From Aricia agestis (Eukaryota; Arthropoda; Insecta; Lepidoptera; Lycaenidae): a stretch of DNA of 64,000 bases. The position numbers and the translations under genes are program-made. Under the pieces are notes generated by a model. That model had not been told where the DNA came from, did no database searches, and saw only the letters and a list, made by a program, of their open reading frames with translations. Where the stretch lies: positions 7,400,501 through 7,464,500 of the forward strand of contig NC_056417.1 in the NCBI RefSeq assembly GCF_905147365.1, in the 5' to 3' direction. Shown here in pieces: positions 40,001-44,704 of this stretch; position 1 is the stretch's first letter, and each line of letters starts with the position of its first letter.

Positions 40001-41098
40001 AGCTAAGTGACCTAGAGCTCTTTATTCTGGCTTTTCGACCCAGACACCTCAGACCAGCTGTTGTTATTTTTTTTCGGCAGGCAGAAGAACTCTATGGATA
40101 AAACTTAAGTCAGTATTAAGTTAAGTTTGCAACGTAATTCTACTAAGACAACAAGACTGGAACTCTTCCTTTTCTCTAGTTGCTGGTATAGCCCTAAACT
40201 TAGGTAGATAGAACATCGCCGATTGTTTGGTCGGCCGACTGGGCAGAAATCCGAATCGTGTAAAATTTTCCACTCAAAAATCCATCGCTGTGAATGAGAT
40301 CGTGCAAGAACAATCGACCGACTGTTGTCTAGTGTCTAGTCTGGGCACTCACCACCGACCCAACTGTTTAGTCTATTTCCGTTGTCTGGTACCCGTAACA
40401 CAAGTCCTTCAGGTACCTAGCACGGGGCCCGACTGACGTGGTGTGAAGCGTCCATAGATATTCTAAGATATATAGTTGGCTTAGTGTGCGCGCTAACAGA
40501 CTAACAGCCCAACCCGACCAATTGACTATATCGGCCGATAGAAAGTCTGCGGGGGCTCAATGTTAGTAGAGATAATATGTCGGCTAGATTTGATATAGCG
40601 CAACCGAATTACGCAGGCCGCCTATCTATGAGTCAACTTCTCACAGTACAACCTCACTCTATTCTTAGAAATAAGTAACTCATATTCTTAGAAATAATAA
40701 TGGCCCCGTGCTAAGTACCTAAAGGACTTGTGTTACAAGTACCAGACAACGGAAATATATTTAATACTTTTATACTATACATATATTTAAGATTTTTATT
40801 ATATTATACACATATTTAATACACATCCAGACCCGGGAACATTGAAAACTTTTTTGTTCCGTCGGCGGGATTCGAACTCGCGACCCCCGGCTTGAGCTAC
40901 CAACGCGCTCACCACTGAGCCACAGAGGTCGTCAAAATAAGTTAATAATATTAAAATGTAACGATTGTTCTCTCTTTTCAGAGTTTCTGCCTGGACTACC
41001 GCGGGCTAGAGTGCGGCGTCTCGGGAGCGGCGTCAACCCCCACCCTGCCTCTTGCCACGTTAGTTATTTTTGTGTACACAGTACTGGCGCCAGCGTAA
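7021..41098 (+). CDS. Secreted, GPI-anchor-like cysteine-rich protein (5 exons over 34 kb)
   Basis: Exons are 7021-7081, 27206-27332, 31440-31748, 37377-37491 and 40982-41098. All junctions are GT-AG and the 729 nt give 242 aa plus TAA. Residues 1-20 are a signal peptide. The mature part has 14 cysteines (27, 37, 62, 71, 79, 103, 118, 129, 165, 166, 174, 183, 207, 215), an even number fitting disulfides, and one sequon (N74-Y-T). The C terminus has small residues (SGAAS, 218-222) followed by a hydrophobic tail (226-242), the pattern of a GPI-attachment signal. I do not recognise an ortholog. The Cys pattern, including a late C-G pair at 183, loosely resembles DUF19/T20D4.11-like extracellular domains; this is a guess. 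The short exons agree in phase across very large TE-filled introns, which argues for a real gene. It is head-to-head with ECSIT. Confidence 0.88.
7925..8020 (+). repeat. Dispersed repeat, fragment of the 45.1-kb element
   Basis: The block containing TTTTCACCTGGCATATGAAA and CGGGCGTGAGTGTGAAGAGA closely matches 45425-45515. Only the right part of that element is clear here. Confidence 0.7.
8335..8875. mobile_element. Cluster of MITEs with AAGCCAAACGAGCGTAAT termini
   Basis: Two adjacent elements (about 8336-8750 and 8753-8874) are each bounded by AAGCCAAACGAGCGT and its complement, with internal GTGAGT and GCAGAAATTCTGC words. The first is interrupted by another MITE at 8371-8565. A related right half is at 23396-23460. 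Confidence 0.8.
8371..8565. mobile_element. Palindromic MITE nested in the 8.3-kb cluster, PIF-type target site
   Basis: It begins GTGTCTAAACACACTAGGCC and ends with the reverse complement. It is flanked by TTA (8368-8370) and TGA (8566-8568). Removing it with one flanking triplet restores the word seen in the intact neighbour (near GTGAGTTG-TGAGTCGCAG). A 3-bp TWA-like duplication suggests PIF/Harbinger. Confidence 0.75.
9295..9350 (+). repeat. 22-bp direct duplication at the LINE 5' edge
   Basis: The word ATTAAAGATTGGGTTCTTAA occurs at 9295 and 9329, with 12 bp between the copies. The second copy merges into the LINE coding sequence, so this may be a 5' junction duplication made at insertion. 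Confidence 0.7.
9324..12179 (+). CDS. LINE ORF2: APE endonuclease plus reverse transcriptase (5'-truncated element)
   Basis: The frame is open from the stop at 9321 to TAG at 12177-12179 (951 codons). The N-terminal part is an AP-type endonuclease with INETWL, YRPPW, GDFNIN and a late SSHAF. RT motifs follow in order: DLRPISILPCLSKVLE, LQSGFRKRHST, LLDFSRAFE (motif A, catalytic Asp codon 11037-11039), GVPQGSVIGPL, and the active-site YADD at 11313-11324. The C terminus has the IWNNLLPPSLR tail typical of CR1/Jockey-group LINEs. Motif A ends AFE where AFD is usual. There is no ATG near the open-frame start and no ORF1 upstream, so the copy is 5'-truncated. It lies in intron 1 of gene 3, sense strand. 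Clade assignment within CR1/Jockey is uncertain. Confidence 0.9.
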   Translation, partial: NKLKIGFLNPGSLGTKHDELLVAVNRLKCDLVAINETWLRPGEEGRAPRIPGYRLVHLPRDESVRSRGGGVGFYLLKGLSVQIIKHLRTSQCVEQMWLSLKHNGKVVFIGTAYRPPWLSVKLFMDTLTDTISALAGFDYLYLVGDFNINFFNKSTTHYKFLEDFLSIHGLRQYTSEATHFTGETATLLDLVCTNADLKRVWVEHIPDLSSHAFISFMIDFPKTKILPKKISYRAMNDIIDKDFEQLMNAIDWQNITKLDSIDEMVSNLNYCILSVFDLLAPIKTFYVKDRQYPWITYNIKLLMKKRDEAHKRARSTKNESHVTYYKDLKREVSRAIVREKAAYFNTYVNANIKNPRQMWKHLKENINGHNLKSDFTLPTNLQDPNAIIDHFLDVPGSNFVSQSTITNFNSNVPKVSQTFRFSLVSHDDVLKILKSIKSKATGADNINLDMLLMVSRIPSCLSVITYIINTSLRTGTFPYLWRLAIIKPLPKKDIVSDFRDLRPISILPCLSKVLERVVYRQTSKFVEENNILPALQSGFRKRHSTTTALLDVVDNIITGQDKGEVTILVLLDFSRAFETINIQLFLAKLKHYGFDDGVIAWFASYLMDRLQTVEVNSSEGSPLRSRTCGVNRGVPQGSVIGPLIFSIFCADIIQCIRFCRYHIYADDIQLYITFKASNAIEAIKRLNEDLARISEWSYNNSLVLNPTKTKYMLVGTKVQVQKVALNQPKILIRDIPIDRVKEARNLGILMDESLRFEKHIVTIVSRCFYRLKLLYRIRNFISEDLRAMLCESLVLSNLNYADAVIGPCLLARSKHLIQKVQNACARYCCSIPPRAHVTPYINNLKWLKMEARRQLHVATLLFGVVKFKTPSYLYDKLQWASSNQLTVTTRGSSYLLVAPLHHSSAFRGSFRYLASKIWNNLLPPSLRALKEIGNFKTKFKTLLLQEQISII
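12180..13401. other. Probable LINE 3' UTR, then AT-rich intron
   Basis: A 24-base T run lies near 12229-12252. The LINE 3' boundary is not clear. A GC-rich patch at about 12811-12912 (GGCGCGGCGCGGGCGGCGGA) stands out from its surroundings. No gene is seen. Confidence 0.4.
13402..13550. mobile_element. Palindromic MITE
   Basis: The inverted arms start ATGGTTAAGGGAGATCGCAG and run about 65 bp with only a few mismatches, ending at the complement near 13550. The open frame inside is a by-product of the palindrome. Confidence 0.85.
13551..15097. other. Intron sequence without recognised gene
   Basis: No coding signal. A C-run (13984-13994) and related G/C-rich words near 13955 and 14120 (TGACCGCGCCTGCTG) suggest a decayed MITE at about 13935-14130. 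Confidence 0.35.
15098..15232. mobile_element. MITE, family with GTTGATTCCTA termini (copy 1)
   Basis: The ends AAGGTTGATTCCTATGCAA and TTGCATTGGAATCAACTT are inverted. The interior ATTGACAGACC...TATGTCAATTCAATGTTA matches copies at 60475 and 40486. Confidence 0.75.
15455..16027 (+). pseudogene. LINE reverse transcriptase C-terminal fragment
   Basis: An open frame of 190 codons starts just after where the RT active site would be (KCEYMIF), continues through VTKFKYLSHVVTDTL and ERERRALSVRGNML, and ends RLTELHVRVAR. This is the thumb and C-terminal part of a LINE of the type often found in moths. Endonuclease and RT core are missing, so it is a 5'-truncated copy. An A/T-rich 3' end with AAATAAATTTTATTTATTTA follows at about 16105-16130. 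It is unlike the 9324-12179 LINE. Confidence 0.85.
16498..17013. mobile_element. Outer inverted-repeat element containing a nested MITE
   Basis: ACGAATAATAAAAACTAAGG at 16500 is matched by its reverse complement at about 16990-17013. The 16625-16887 palindrome sits between them. The same ACGAATAATAAAAACTAA word forms the centre of the 33.7-kb hairpin. Confidence 0.6.
16625..16887. mobile_element. Palindromic MITE family B, copy 1
   Basis: The ends CAGGGTGTAACAAAAATAAG and its complement (TTTTTGTTATACCCTG) enclose long arms including GTTCACTGTGAAAGTAGCAG. Open frames on both strands here are artefacts of the palindrome. Confidence 0.9.
17042..17238 (+). mobile_element. LINE 3' tail
   Basis: The recurrent tail: TACATTTTTCCGGGATAAAG, then ATTTCAGCAAAATCGGTTCA, GCGGTTTGGGCGTGAAGAGG, (CAGA)n, then TTCGCATTTATAATATTA. 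5'-truncated. Confidence 0.75.
17716..17959. mobile_element. Palindromic MITE family B, copy 2
   Basis: ACAGTGTGTAACAAAAATAA at the left and the complement at the right. The left arm lacks part of the TGTTCCTTGTAGAGAGTTCA segment present in the right arm. Confidence 0.9.
17978..18229 (-). mobile_element. tRNA-derived SINE, family D, copy 1
   Basis: Read on the - strand the 5' end is tRNA-like, with A-box-like GTGGCTCAGTGGTGAGCG and B-box-like GGGTTCGAATCCC. The body has GTTGTCTGGTA and the end CGTCCATAGAT. Other copies lie at 40701, 55347 and 63858. Confidence 0.85.
18430..18640 (+). mobile_element. LINE 3' tail
   Basis: GATGACGTCCGCAACTCCGT, then ATTTCAGCAAAATCGGTTCA, a (CAGA)n stretch, and TTCGCATTCATAATATTAGT at the end. 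Confidence 0.8.
19371..19674 (-). mobile_element. A-tailed SINE-like retroposon, family C, copy 1
   Basis: On the - strand it starts CGTGGGAGAGCCATGCTTAG and contains GTGAGTGAGTTTACCGGAGG. It then has a pyrimidine-rich CCCTACCCTATTCCC tract and AGTGTCCATGGGCGACGGAA, and ends with a short A tail. Confidence 0.85.
19727..19845 (-). mobile_element. SINE family E, 3' fragment
   Basis: The - strand matches the 3' half of the 48071 element, including CCCACTGGGTTATGAGA and GTTTCAATGAAACCG-like words. Confidence 0.6.
19861..20060 (+). mobile_element. Dispersed repeat J, partial copy
   Basis: ATGTATGATAAAAGCATAAT, then CACTCCTTCACCATATAAAC, then TTTCCGCATTTTTCGTCAAA: the same order as in 21432-22080. 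It is truncated on the left. Confidence 0.8.
20351..20395. repeat. Short hairpin
   Basis: GGACAGGTTTTGC and its exact complement are separated by 19 bases. Confidence 0.85.
20876..21113. mobile_element. Palindromic MITE family B, copy 3 (diverged)
   Basis: Ends GGTGTAACAAAATTAAGTGA and TGTTACACACTG. It has the internal GTTCACTGTGAAAGTAGCAG word. The right arm is shortened relative to the other copies. Confidence 0.85.
21432..22080 (+). mobile_element. Dispersed repeat J, full copy, interrupted
   Basis: From CTAGAGATCGCCCAATGGTC to TTTTTGGCTCACCTATTAAT. The reverse-complement copy is at 61741-62220. A PIF-type MITE is inserted at 21584-21741. No terminal inverted repeats and no ORF are seen; it may be a retroelement 3' region. 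Confidence 0.85.
21584..21741. mobile_element. PIF-type MITE with 63-bp perfect arms and TTA duplication
   Basis: Arms at 21584-21646 and 21679-21741 are exact complements (ends CGGCCGTTCCCAATATTTGA). They are flanked by TTA at 21581-21583 and 21742-21744. The second J copy (near 62065) has the uninterrupted site. Confidence 0.93.
22081..23337. other. Intron sequence, no gene recognised
   Basis: 22380-22620 is locally GC-richer, with CCAAT (22479) and a donor-like CTGGTAAGG near 22612. 22780-22990 has a decayed LINE-like look. No supported coding region. Confidence 0.3.
23338..23460. mobile_element. Two adjoining MITE pieces
   Basis: 23338-23386 is a short inverted repeat with GGGCGTACC termini, like the hAT-type element at 49181. 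23396-23460 is the right end of the 8.3-kb MITE family, with ATTACGCTCGTTTGGCTTCA. Confidence 0.65.
23461..24414. other. Intron sequence without recognised gene
   Basis: Contains a GC-rich patch at 23760-23820 (CTGCGCGCGCGCACGTGAAT). A LINE-tail remnant begins at about 24300. No ORF. Confidence 0.3.
24415..24502 (+). mobile_element. piggyBac-like mini-MITE inserted in a LINE tail
   Basis: An 80-bp element (CCCATCAATCCC to GATGGAGGTG, with GGCAGCCGGCTGCC) is flanked on both sides by TTAA (24415-24418 and 24499-24502). The surrounding LINE tail (CTGTTCAGTCG ... GACAGACAAACAGACA) is split by it. Confidence 0.75.
24769..25230 (+). mobile_element. Element K with ATGGGSATTGTCCA ends, copy 1
   Basis: Terminal ATGGGCATTGTCC and GGACAATCCCCAT are inverted, with TA on each side. 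The interior CTGACGTCATCATCGGCCGC matches 62556-63021 in reverse. No ORF. Confidence 0.8.
25231..26108. other. AT-rich intron sequence, nothing recognised
   Basis: No gene, clear repeat or palindrome seen by eye. Confidence 0.3.
26109..26221 (+). mobile_element. Family C retroposon, 5'-truncated copy 2
   Basis: Only the 3' third is present: AGTGTCCATGGGCGACGG through GTGACCCGTTTGCTCGTATG and CCCCCTTATTT. Confidence 0.8.
26965..27067. mobile_element. Small palindromic MITE
   Basis: CCTGTCAAAAACTTGTCATT and its complement bracket a second inverted pair (GCGATTGACAA). It lies 139 bp before exon 2 of gene 3. Confidence 0.85.
27583..28040 (-). mobile_element. LINE 3' region, family G, copy 1
   Basis: On the - strand it starts near CGGTCAAGTGCGAGTAGGAC and CGCACGAAGGTTCCCGTACC. 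Then come TACAACCTGGAGACAGACAG and a final GGTACGTAACCTTAAT. The same order is seen at 34983 and 45991. Confidence 0.8.
28041..28579. other. Intron 2 sequence without recognised gene
   Basis: AT-rich. No supported feature. Confidence 0.3.
28580..28994. mobile_element. Foldback element with arms of about 185 bp
   Basis: The left arm (AATTAAAACCGACTTCCAAG, TAATAGTGCCTTTTTCAGAA, GTACATACTACAGTCTTCAT) is repeated in reverse complement up to 28994. There are few mismatches and one short insertion. The loop is about 35-40 bp. Confidence 0.9.
29096..29935 (+). mobile_element. LINE 3' UTR with two diverged repeat units
   Basis: Units at about 29096-29480 and 29543-29870 share the order AGGTTCAGGAGTTCTGTT, CCTCGATT, ACCCTATACAACA and GAAAATCGGTCCACAAAC with divergence. 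An A-rich stretch follows (29858-29880), then CCTCCTTTTTGGAAGTCGG. Confidence 0.6.
29936..31439. other. Intron 2 sequence without recognised gene
   Basis: A decayed LINE tail on the - strand is visible at about 30790-30870 (ATCCCGGAAAAATGTA, CGACGAAGTCATGCAACTAG). Nothing else is supported. Confidence 0.3.
31818..32110 (+). mobile_element. Family C retroposon, copy 3, with internal duplication
   Basis: Starts CGTGGGAGAGCCATGCTTTG. GCTGTGTTTCGCTCAGTGAG occurs in two close versions where other copies have one. The A tail is imperfect. It lies 69 bp after exon 3 of gene 3. Confidence 0.85.
32111..32721. other. Intron 3 sequence without recognised gene
   Basis: AT-rich. No supported feature. 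Confidence 0.3.
32722..32905. mobile_element. CpG-rich MITE with ATTTAYACTCGCG termini
   Basis: ATTTATACTCGCG at the left and CGCGCGAGTGTAAAT at the right. The interior is dominated by CTCGCGGCGCG-type words, GC-rich in an AT-rich setting. The Arg/Ala-rich open frames on the - strand reflect this composition. Confidence 0.65.
33669..33936. mobile_element. Hairpin element with arms of about 125 bp
   Basis: TTATGGCACCTCGGCTATAA to GAATTATAGTTTTGATGTAC is mirrored on the right as AGATCAAAACTATAATTCCG to CCAAGTGCCATAA. The centre is the ACGAATAATAAAAACTAA word shared with 16500. Confidence 0.8.
34698..34908 (-). mobile_element. LINE 3' tail
   Basis: On the - strand: AACTAGTTGACGCCCGCACC, GGGAACCGTACATTTTTCCG, then AGGTAACAGACAGACAC and TTTATAATATTAGTATG. 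Confidence 0.75.
34983..35270 (-). mobile_element. LINE 3' region, family G, copy 2
   Basis: The - strand shows CGCACGAAGGGTTCCGTACT, TACAGCCTGGAGACAGACAG and a final GGTACGGAACCCTAAA. Confidence 0.8.
35688..35912 (+). mobile_element. Retroelement tail with GCGAGCGAAGCCGCGGGC motif
   Basis: TGACATGGTGATCTATCAAC, CTGAAATTTGGCATGCAGGT, GGGTTAAAATAGGGGATGAA and the final GCGAGCGAAGCCGCGGGCAA. This is a common non-LTR tail arrangement in moths. A reverse fragment is at 59460-59492. Confidence 0.65.
35928..36040 (+). mobile_element. LINE 3' tail, truncated
   Basis: GATGACGCGCGCAACTCCGT, GCGGGAACCGTACATTTTTC, then lost after TTCTCCATACC. Confidence 0.65.
36552..36687. mobile_element. Palindromic MITE
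   Basis: TGTGAGATCTTAAAGTAGAT...TTTAACTTGGCCA is mirrored as TGGCCAAGTTAAATCTAATC...TCTCACA. Confidence 0.85.
36733..36780. repeat. Short hairpin
   Basis: AGTATGAACAAATAATAAA and its exact complement with a 10-base loop. Confidence 0.9.
36834..37057. mobile_element. MITE with TAGCTWTGTCCACACT ends
   Basis: TAGCTTTGTCCACACTGTGC at the left and GCATAGTGTGGACATAGCTA at the right are inverted. No ORF. Confidence 0.75.
37515..37810 (+). mobile_element. tRNA-derived SINE, family E, copy 1
   Basis: The tRNA-like head has CGTGGTCCAGTGGCTTAGAG (A box) and GTGGATTCGATTCCCGCG (B box). The body has GACAATGCAGGCTGATCACC and GCACACACTTGGGCAC, and the end has ATTATTATT repeats. It starts 24 bp after exon 4 of gene 3. 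Confidence 0.85.
37811..38441. other. Intron 4 sequence without recognised gene
   Basis: AT-rich. No supported feature. Confidence 0.3.
38442..38777 (+). mobile_element. Family C retroposon, copy 4 (complete)
   Basis: CGTGGGAGAGCCATGCTTCG start, B-box-like GGCTCGACCGG, a pyrimidine tract of CCCTACCCT type, GTGTCCATGGGCGACGGAAG, and a final A run (38759-38777). Confidence 0.9.
39221..39275. repeat. Hairpin
   Basis: GTTTCTCGATGGTAATAATT and its near-complement surround the centre AAATTAAA. Confidence 0.85.
39390..39560. mobile_element. MITE-like element with CTAGACGA ends
   Basis: CCCTAGACGAGCAATTTTATTG at left is partly inverted to ACAATACAATTTATCGTCTAGAG at right (CAATATCACG / CGTGATATTG inside). 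A CCGTCTAGGG word lies in the middle. Confidence 0.55.
39898..39990 (+). mobile_element. Half copy of the GGGCCTGTTT MITE
   Basis: TTAGGGCCTGTTTCACCACT and GTGCCGAATAGGCTATTCAC match the element at 47518. The right arm is lost or diverged. Confidence 0.65.
40374..40472 (+). mobile_element. SINE family D, 3' fragment
   Basis: ATTTCCGTTGTCTGGTACCC to CGTCCATAGATATTC: the 3' third of the family in + orientation, 0.23 kb upstream of a - strand copy. Confidence 0.8.
40486..40660. mobile_element. MITE, GTTGATTCCTA family (diverged copy 3)
   Basis: TTTGATATAGCGCAACCGAATTACGCAGG and the end GAGTCAACTTCTC resemble the copies at 15098 and 60475. Confidence 0.45.
40701..40933 (-). mobile_element. tRNA-derived SINE, family D, copy 2
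   Basis: On the - strand: head GTGGCTCAGTGGTGAGCGCG, GCGAGTTCGAATCCCGCCGA, then the family body. It ends 48 bp before exon 5 of gene 3. Confidence 0.9.
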
Positions 41099-41236
41099 AT
41101 CCTTAATGATACCGAATATAGTAGTACAATGAAAACTCACTGGAATGTACATAATTTATGTCCTAAGTCCCGTTAATGTAGCTAACTGAGCTAGAGATTG
41201 TGATTAGAATATACGTAAATTATTTCACACTTAAAT

Positions 41237-41624
41237 GCTAGTAGCGAGGTAATCCGTAATCGTCGTTTTCCAGGGAAAGTCATTTTACAGGGTGCAATTA
41301 AACCTTCCTGCCAAAAAATTTCCAGGGCTTAGGTATCACTAGGAGAGTCCATTTAACCAAAAAAATTGGGTGTAAATTTTTTTCAATGACATAATATGTC
41401 ATCCTATTTAAAATCGTTGCAGAACGGTCACTCGGCTAGTAGCGAGATAATCGTCATTTTCCAGGGAAAGACGATTATACAGGGTGCAATTAAACCTTCC
41501 TGCCAAAATTTTTCCAGGGCTTAGGTATCACTAGGAGAGTCCATTTAACCAAAAAAATTGGGTGTTATTTTTTTTTCAATGACATATGTTATCCTATTTA
41601 AAATCGTTGCAGAACGGTCACTCG
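41237..41624 (+). repeat. Two tandem copies of a 198-bp unit
   Basis: The unit starts GCTAGTAGCGAG at 41237 and again at 41435, and both copies end AGAACGGTCACTCG. They differ by a few indels. They overlap the left end of the MITE at 41287. Confidence 0.9.
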
Positions 41625-41858
41625 CGATGCGGGGGAATAAGAGGGGGTAACGCGGGGGGAGGCGCGCGCGCGGGGTCACATCACGCGCGGGCGACGCGTC
41701 GTGTCCATTAATTGTAGTGTTTTTTAGGATAACTTTCTGAAGCTATTTCTCAACATTTTAGTACTGAGTGATTATGAAAGAAAAAAAAAAGAGTATTTTT
41801 ATTTTTAACAAGGATTATTTTATCAAAATTTGGCAGGAAGGTTTAATTGCACTCTGTA
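41287..41858. mobile_element. MITE with ACAGGGTGCAATTAAACC termini, left end duplicated
   Basis: The left terminus (CAGGGTGCAATTAAACCTTC) occurs at 41287 and, through the tandem duplication, at 41479. The single right terminus (GAAGGTTTAATTGCACTCTG) ends at about 41858. A GC-rich segment lies at 41640-41705. Confidence 0.85.
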
Positions 41859-41918
41859 GATATTGAGATCGTTGTCGCACAAACCTACAAGGAACTCTTG
41901 GCACGTTGTCGAAATCAG

Positions 41919-42065
41919 TAGGCCTACTACGAAACCGTTTTGAGACTCAAACAATCGGATGAGAATGCTGCATCCTGCTCTAACAACGTCATTTCACGTT
42001 TGTTAAAGCAGGACGCGGCATTCTCGTACGATTGTATGAGTCTAAAAACGGTTTCGTGGTGCAAC
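41919..42065. mobile_element. Palindromic MITE with ATCAG target duplication
   Basis: Arms of about 55 bp (ACGAAACCGTTTTGAGACTC mirrored on the right) are flanked by ATCAG at 41914-41918 and 42066-42070. A nearby duplicate of the flanks at 42311-42348 lacks the insertion. Confidence 0.85.
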
Positions 42066-43167
42066 ATCAGAATCACGCCGCCATCTTGTGAGGTAAAGGT
42101 GGCCCTCCGATCCTCGCAGCGCGACGTCTTTGCGGCGTTACATGCCGCGTAGACGGGAAAGCCACCTTAAGAAATGGCTGTTTTACACTTATGCTATCAC
42201 TGTAGCAAATGTCTTATATTATTATGTCTTAGAAAACCATATAAGACCTTTGCAGTACAGCTGTGGAAGGATCATAAGACCTTGGCAGTACAGCTCTGCA
42301 AGGATTCTATGGCACGTTGCCAAAATCAGAATCACGTCGCCATCTTGTTTAAGAAATGAATTTTTTGCACGTTTCCTGTCAAAGTCAGTCAGTCACCTGC
42401 AAAATGCCATGCCCTTTTGCATGCTAGTAGAAAGATTGGAAGGCAATATATTTGTAAGGCATGTTTGGTAAAATTGAGATTAATATTATCTGGTTATTAA
42501 TAAATGATTATATTGTTAAACATAGTCTATAAAGCTGTACAGAGTACACGGCACAGAAGTGAAACTTCTTTTATCACAAACAATATTCACAAGTGAACAT
42601 TGAACCTCCATTTTAGAAGTCGGTTTAAAAATAAAAACGCGAGCCGCGTTACCATGAAATTTTAATCGTAGGTACCTACTACATCTAAAGAAGTTTCACT
42701 TCGAAATTAGTGTAGGTTGTTACTCGGTCTTTGGGTCAGTTAACGCCAGATCAAGAAATTGTCGGTATTTCGCATAACGCATTGTCACGTCTCGTTTGGG
42801 TGTGTACTAACCCTTAGACCTTGGTCGGCAAGAGTTAAATGAAATTATTGGCATTTCAAATGGATTTAGTCTAGTCTTCCTGAAACTATGAAAAAGTTTT
42901 GAGTTTATTTTTGTAATGAACATTAATAAGTAGTTTACCGTACGAACATTTCAATATTTTAGTTCCCCTGCTAATAAAAAGATCTACACTGCGTATACGT
43001 TTAATAATGTTATGTCCTTGTCCGTTACGCTACTAAAGTAATTGCATAATGGATAGAGCTGTACCGTAATTTTTTTTCTATTTTCTAATGTTGTTGACTA
43101 GGTATGCATTGTGTAGCTGATGCATTGTTTGCATATTTTTATTAGCCTGTATCATAAAGATAATATA

Positions 43168-43432
43168 CTAGCGGAATAGAGAAACAAAGGCCTGAGCAAG
43201 CGAGATGTCACTATCAGTAACACTGCGTGGTAAAAAGCGACGTGTGATACATGACAACAGCACTCTTTTTTTGACGTGCAGTCGGCACGTGCCACACGTA
43301 GACAATTTAATCTCATAGAATTCATATTCAATCATGCTTGTGTAAGTGTATACGTACACATATTTTTACTCACAGATGTAAACCAATTTCGGTTTCGTTT
43401 GACAGCTCGAGATTGTTGCTCTATTCCGCTAG
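43168..43432. mobile_element. MITE with CTAGCGGAATAGAG ends
   Basis: CTAGCGGAATAGAGAAACAA and TTGTTGCTCTATTCCGCTAG are inverted with one mismatch. The interior shows no repeat or ORF. Confidence 0.8.
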
Positions 43433-43587
43433 GTATATTATTAACTTTATGGTCTGTATACTGGTGACATAATATTATGTAGATCTTTTTTATTGTTAAA
43501 AAGGGTTAAGTTAGTGAAAAATTGTAACTATTGCTTAATTTTTAATAAGTTTCCTTACATACAGTAATATACGTGTTGTACATGCTT

Positions 43588-44213
43588 CGAGCGTAGTAAA
43601 AGGAGGGGAAGTAAGTTATCTTCATACAAAGGCACCACGCGCGGCTTGTATGTGTGCGCCGTAGTATCAATGCGTCGCCACGTACGGCACACAACAAAAT
43701 CTCGGCGGTACCAGTAGAGTAGACAGAATGATAGAGTATGTCGACTTAGAACTGATGTTGAAATTTTTAAATTTGACATATTATGACGAAAATCGTCGCT
43801 AGGGTTGTTAACTTGTTACCTACGAATTTAAAAATATGACATATTCGATGGACTTGTTCCTCTTTGGTCGTATTGTTGTTTGTGTTTTGGCACATGCGAT
43901 TAAAATTGTCTGAATCCAATTTTGAAATCTTTATTTTAAATATTTAAAAATAAATTATATCAGCCAGCGCGAGGCACATTCCGTTCATAATCCTAGTTAA
44001 ACCCGACGAATTTGACAGATATTGAAACCTGTCCGCTTCTTTGCAGTCGAACTACTGGTAGTTATGTCTATTGTGGTACCAGCCTTTAAAACACGCCGAG
44101 ATTTTGTTGTGTGCCGTACGTGGCGACGCATTGATACTATGGCGCACACATACAAGCCGCGCGCGGTGCCTTTGTATGAAGATAACTTACTTCCCCTCCT
44201 TTTACTATGCTTC
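43588..44213. mobile_element. DNA transposon remnant with 120-bp terminal inverted repeats
   Basis: Arms 43588-43707 and 44094-44213 match with few differences (TAGTAAAAGGAGGGGAAGTA, GCACACAACAAAATCTCGGC). The 386-bp interior has no transposase. Confidence 0.85.
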
Positions 44214-44440
44214 GAGTGTTGCAATTTAGTCCTTAAGGACTTGTGAAAAGACCTATTAGCTGTAAAAAGTTGAATATTCTTTTAAATTATGCGTAGCTCA
44301 TATATTCTGTGATAGATTGTATGTTATGTATTAAGGAATGTATAGATTACCTATGTTTTTAATTGATAAGATACTATTGTTCGTCTCTGAGTGCAGCAGT
44401 AAGTGGAAAACTGTAACTCAGAAATATATTAGATACTTAT

Positions 44441-44704
44441 ACAGTGTGTAACAAAAATAAGTGATAATACTTTAGGGTGTGTACCTGTTCCTTGTAGAGA
44501 GTTCACTGTTAAAGTAGCAGCTCTGAAAGACGAAAATTTTTTTTCACTTTTGTATGGGCAATGGCCCGAGCGTCACGAGTTTCCCCATACAAAAGTGAAA
44601 AAAATTTTTGGCCTTTCAGCGCTGCTACTTTCACAGTGAACTCTCTACAAGGAACACGTACACACCCTAAAGTATTATCACTTATTTTTGTTACATCCTG
44701 TATA
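44441..44704. mobile_element. Palindromic MITE family B, copy 4
   Basis: ACAGTGTGTAACAAAAATAA start, both arms carrying GTAGAGAGTTCACTGT-type words and ACTTTTGTATGGG, and the complement end TTTTTGTTACATCCTG. Confidence 0.92.

Noticed and set aside
41640..41705. CpG island or promoter
   Set aside because: Only about 65 bp and inside a MITE bounded by inverted ends.
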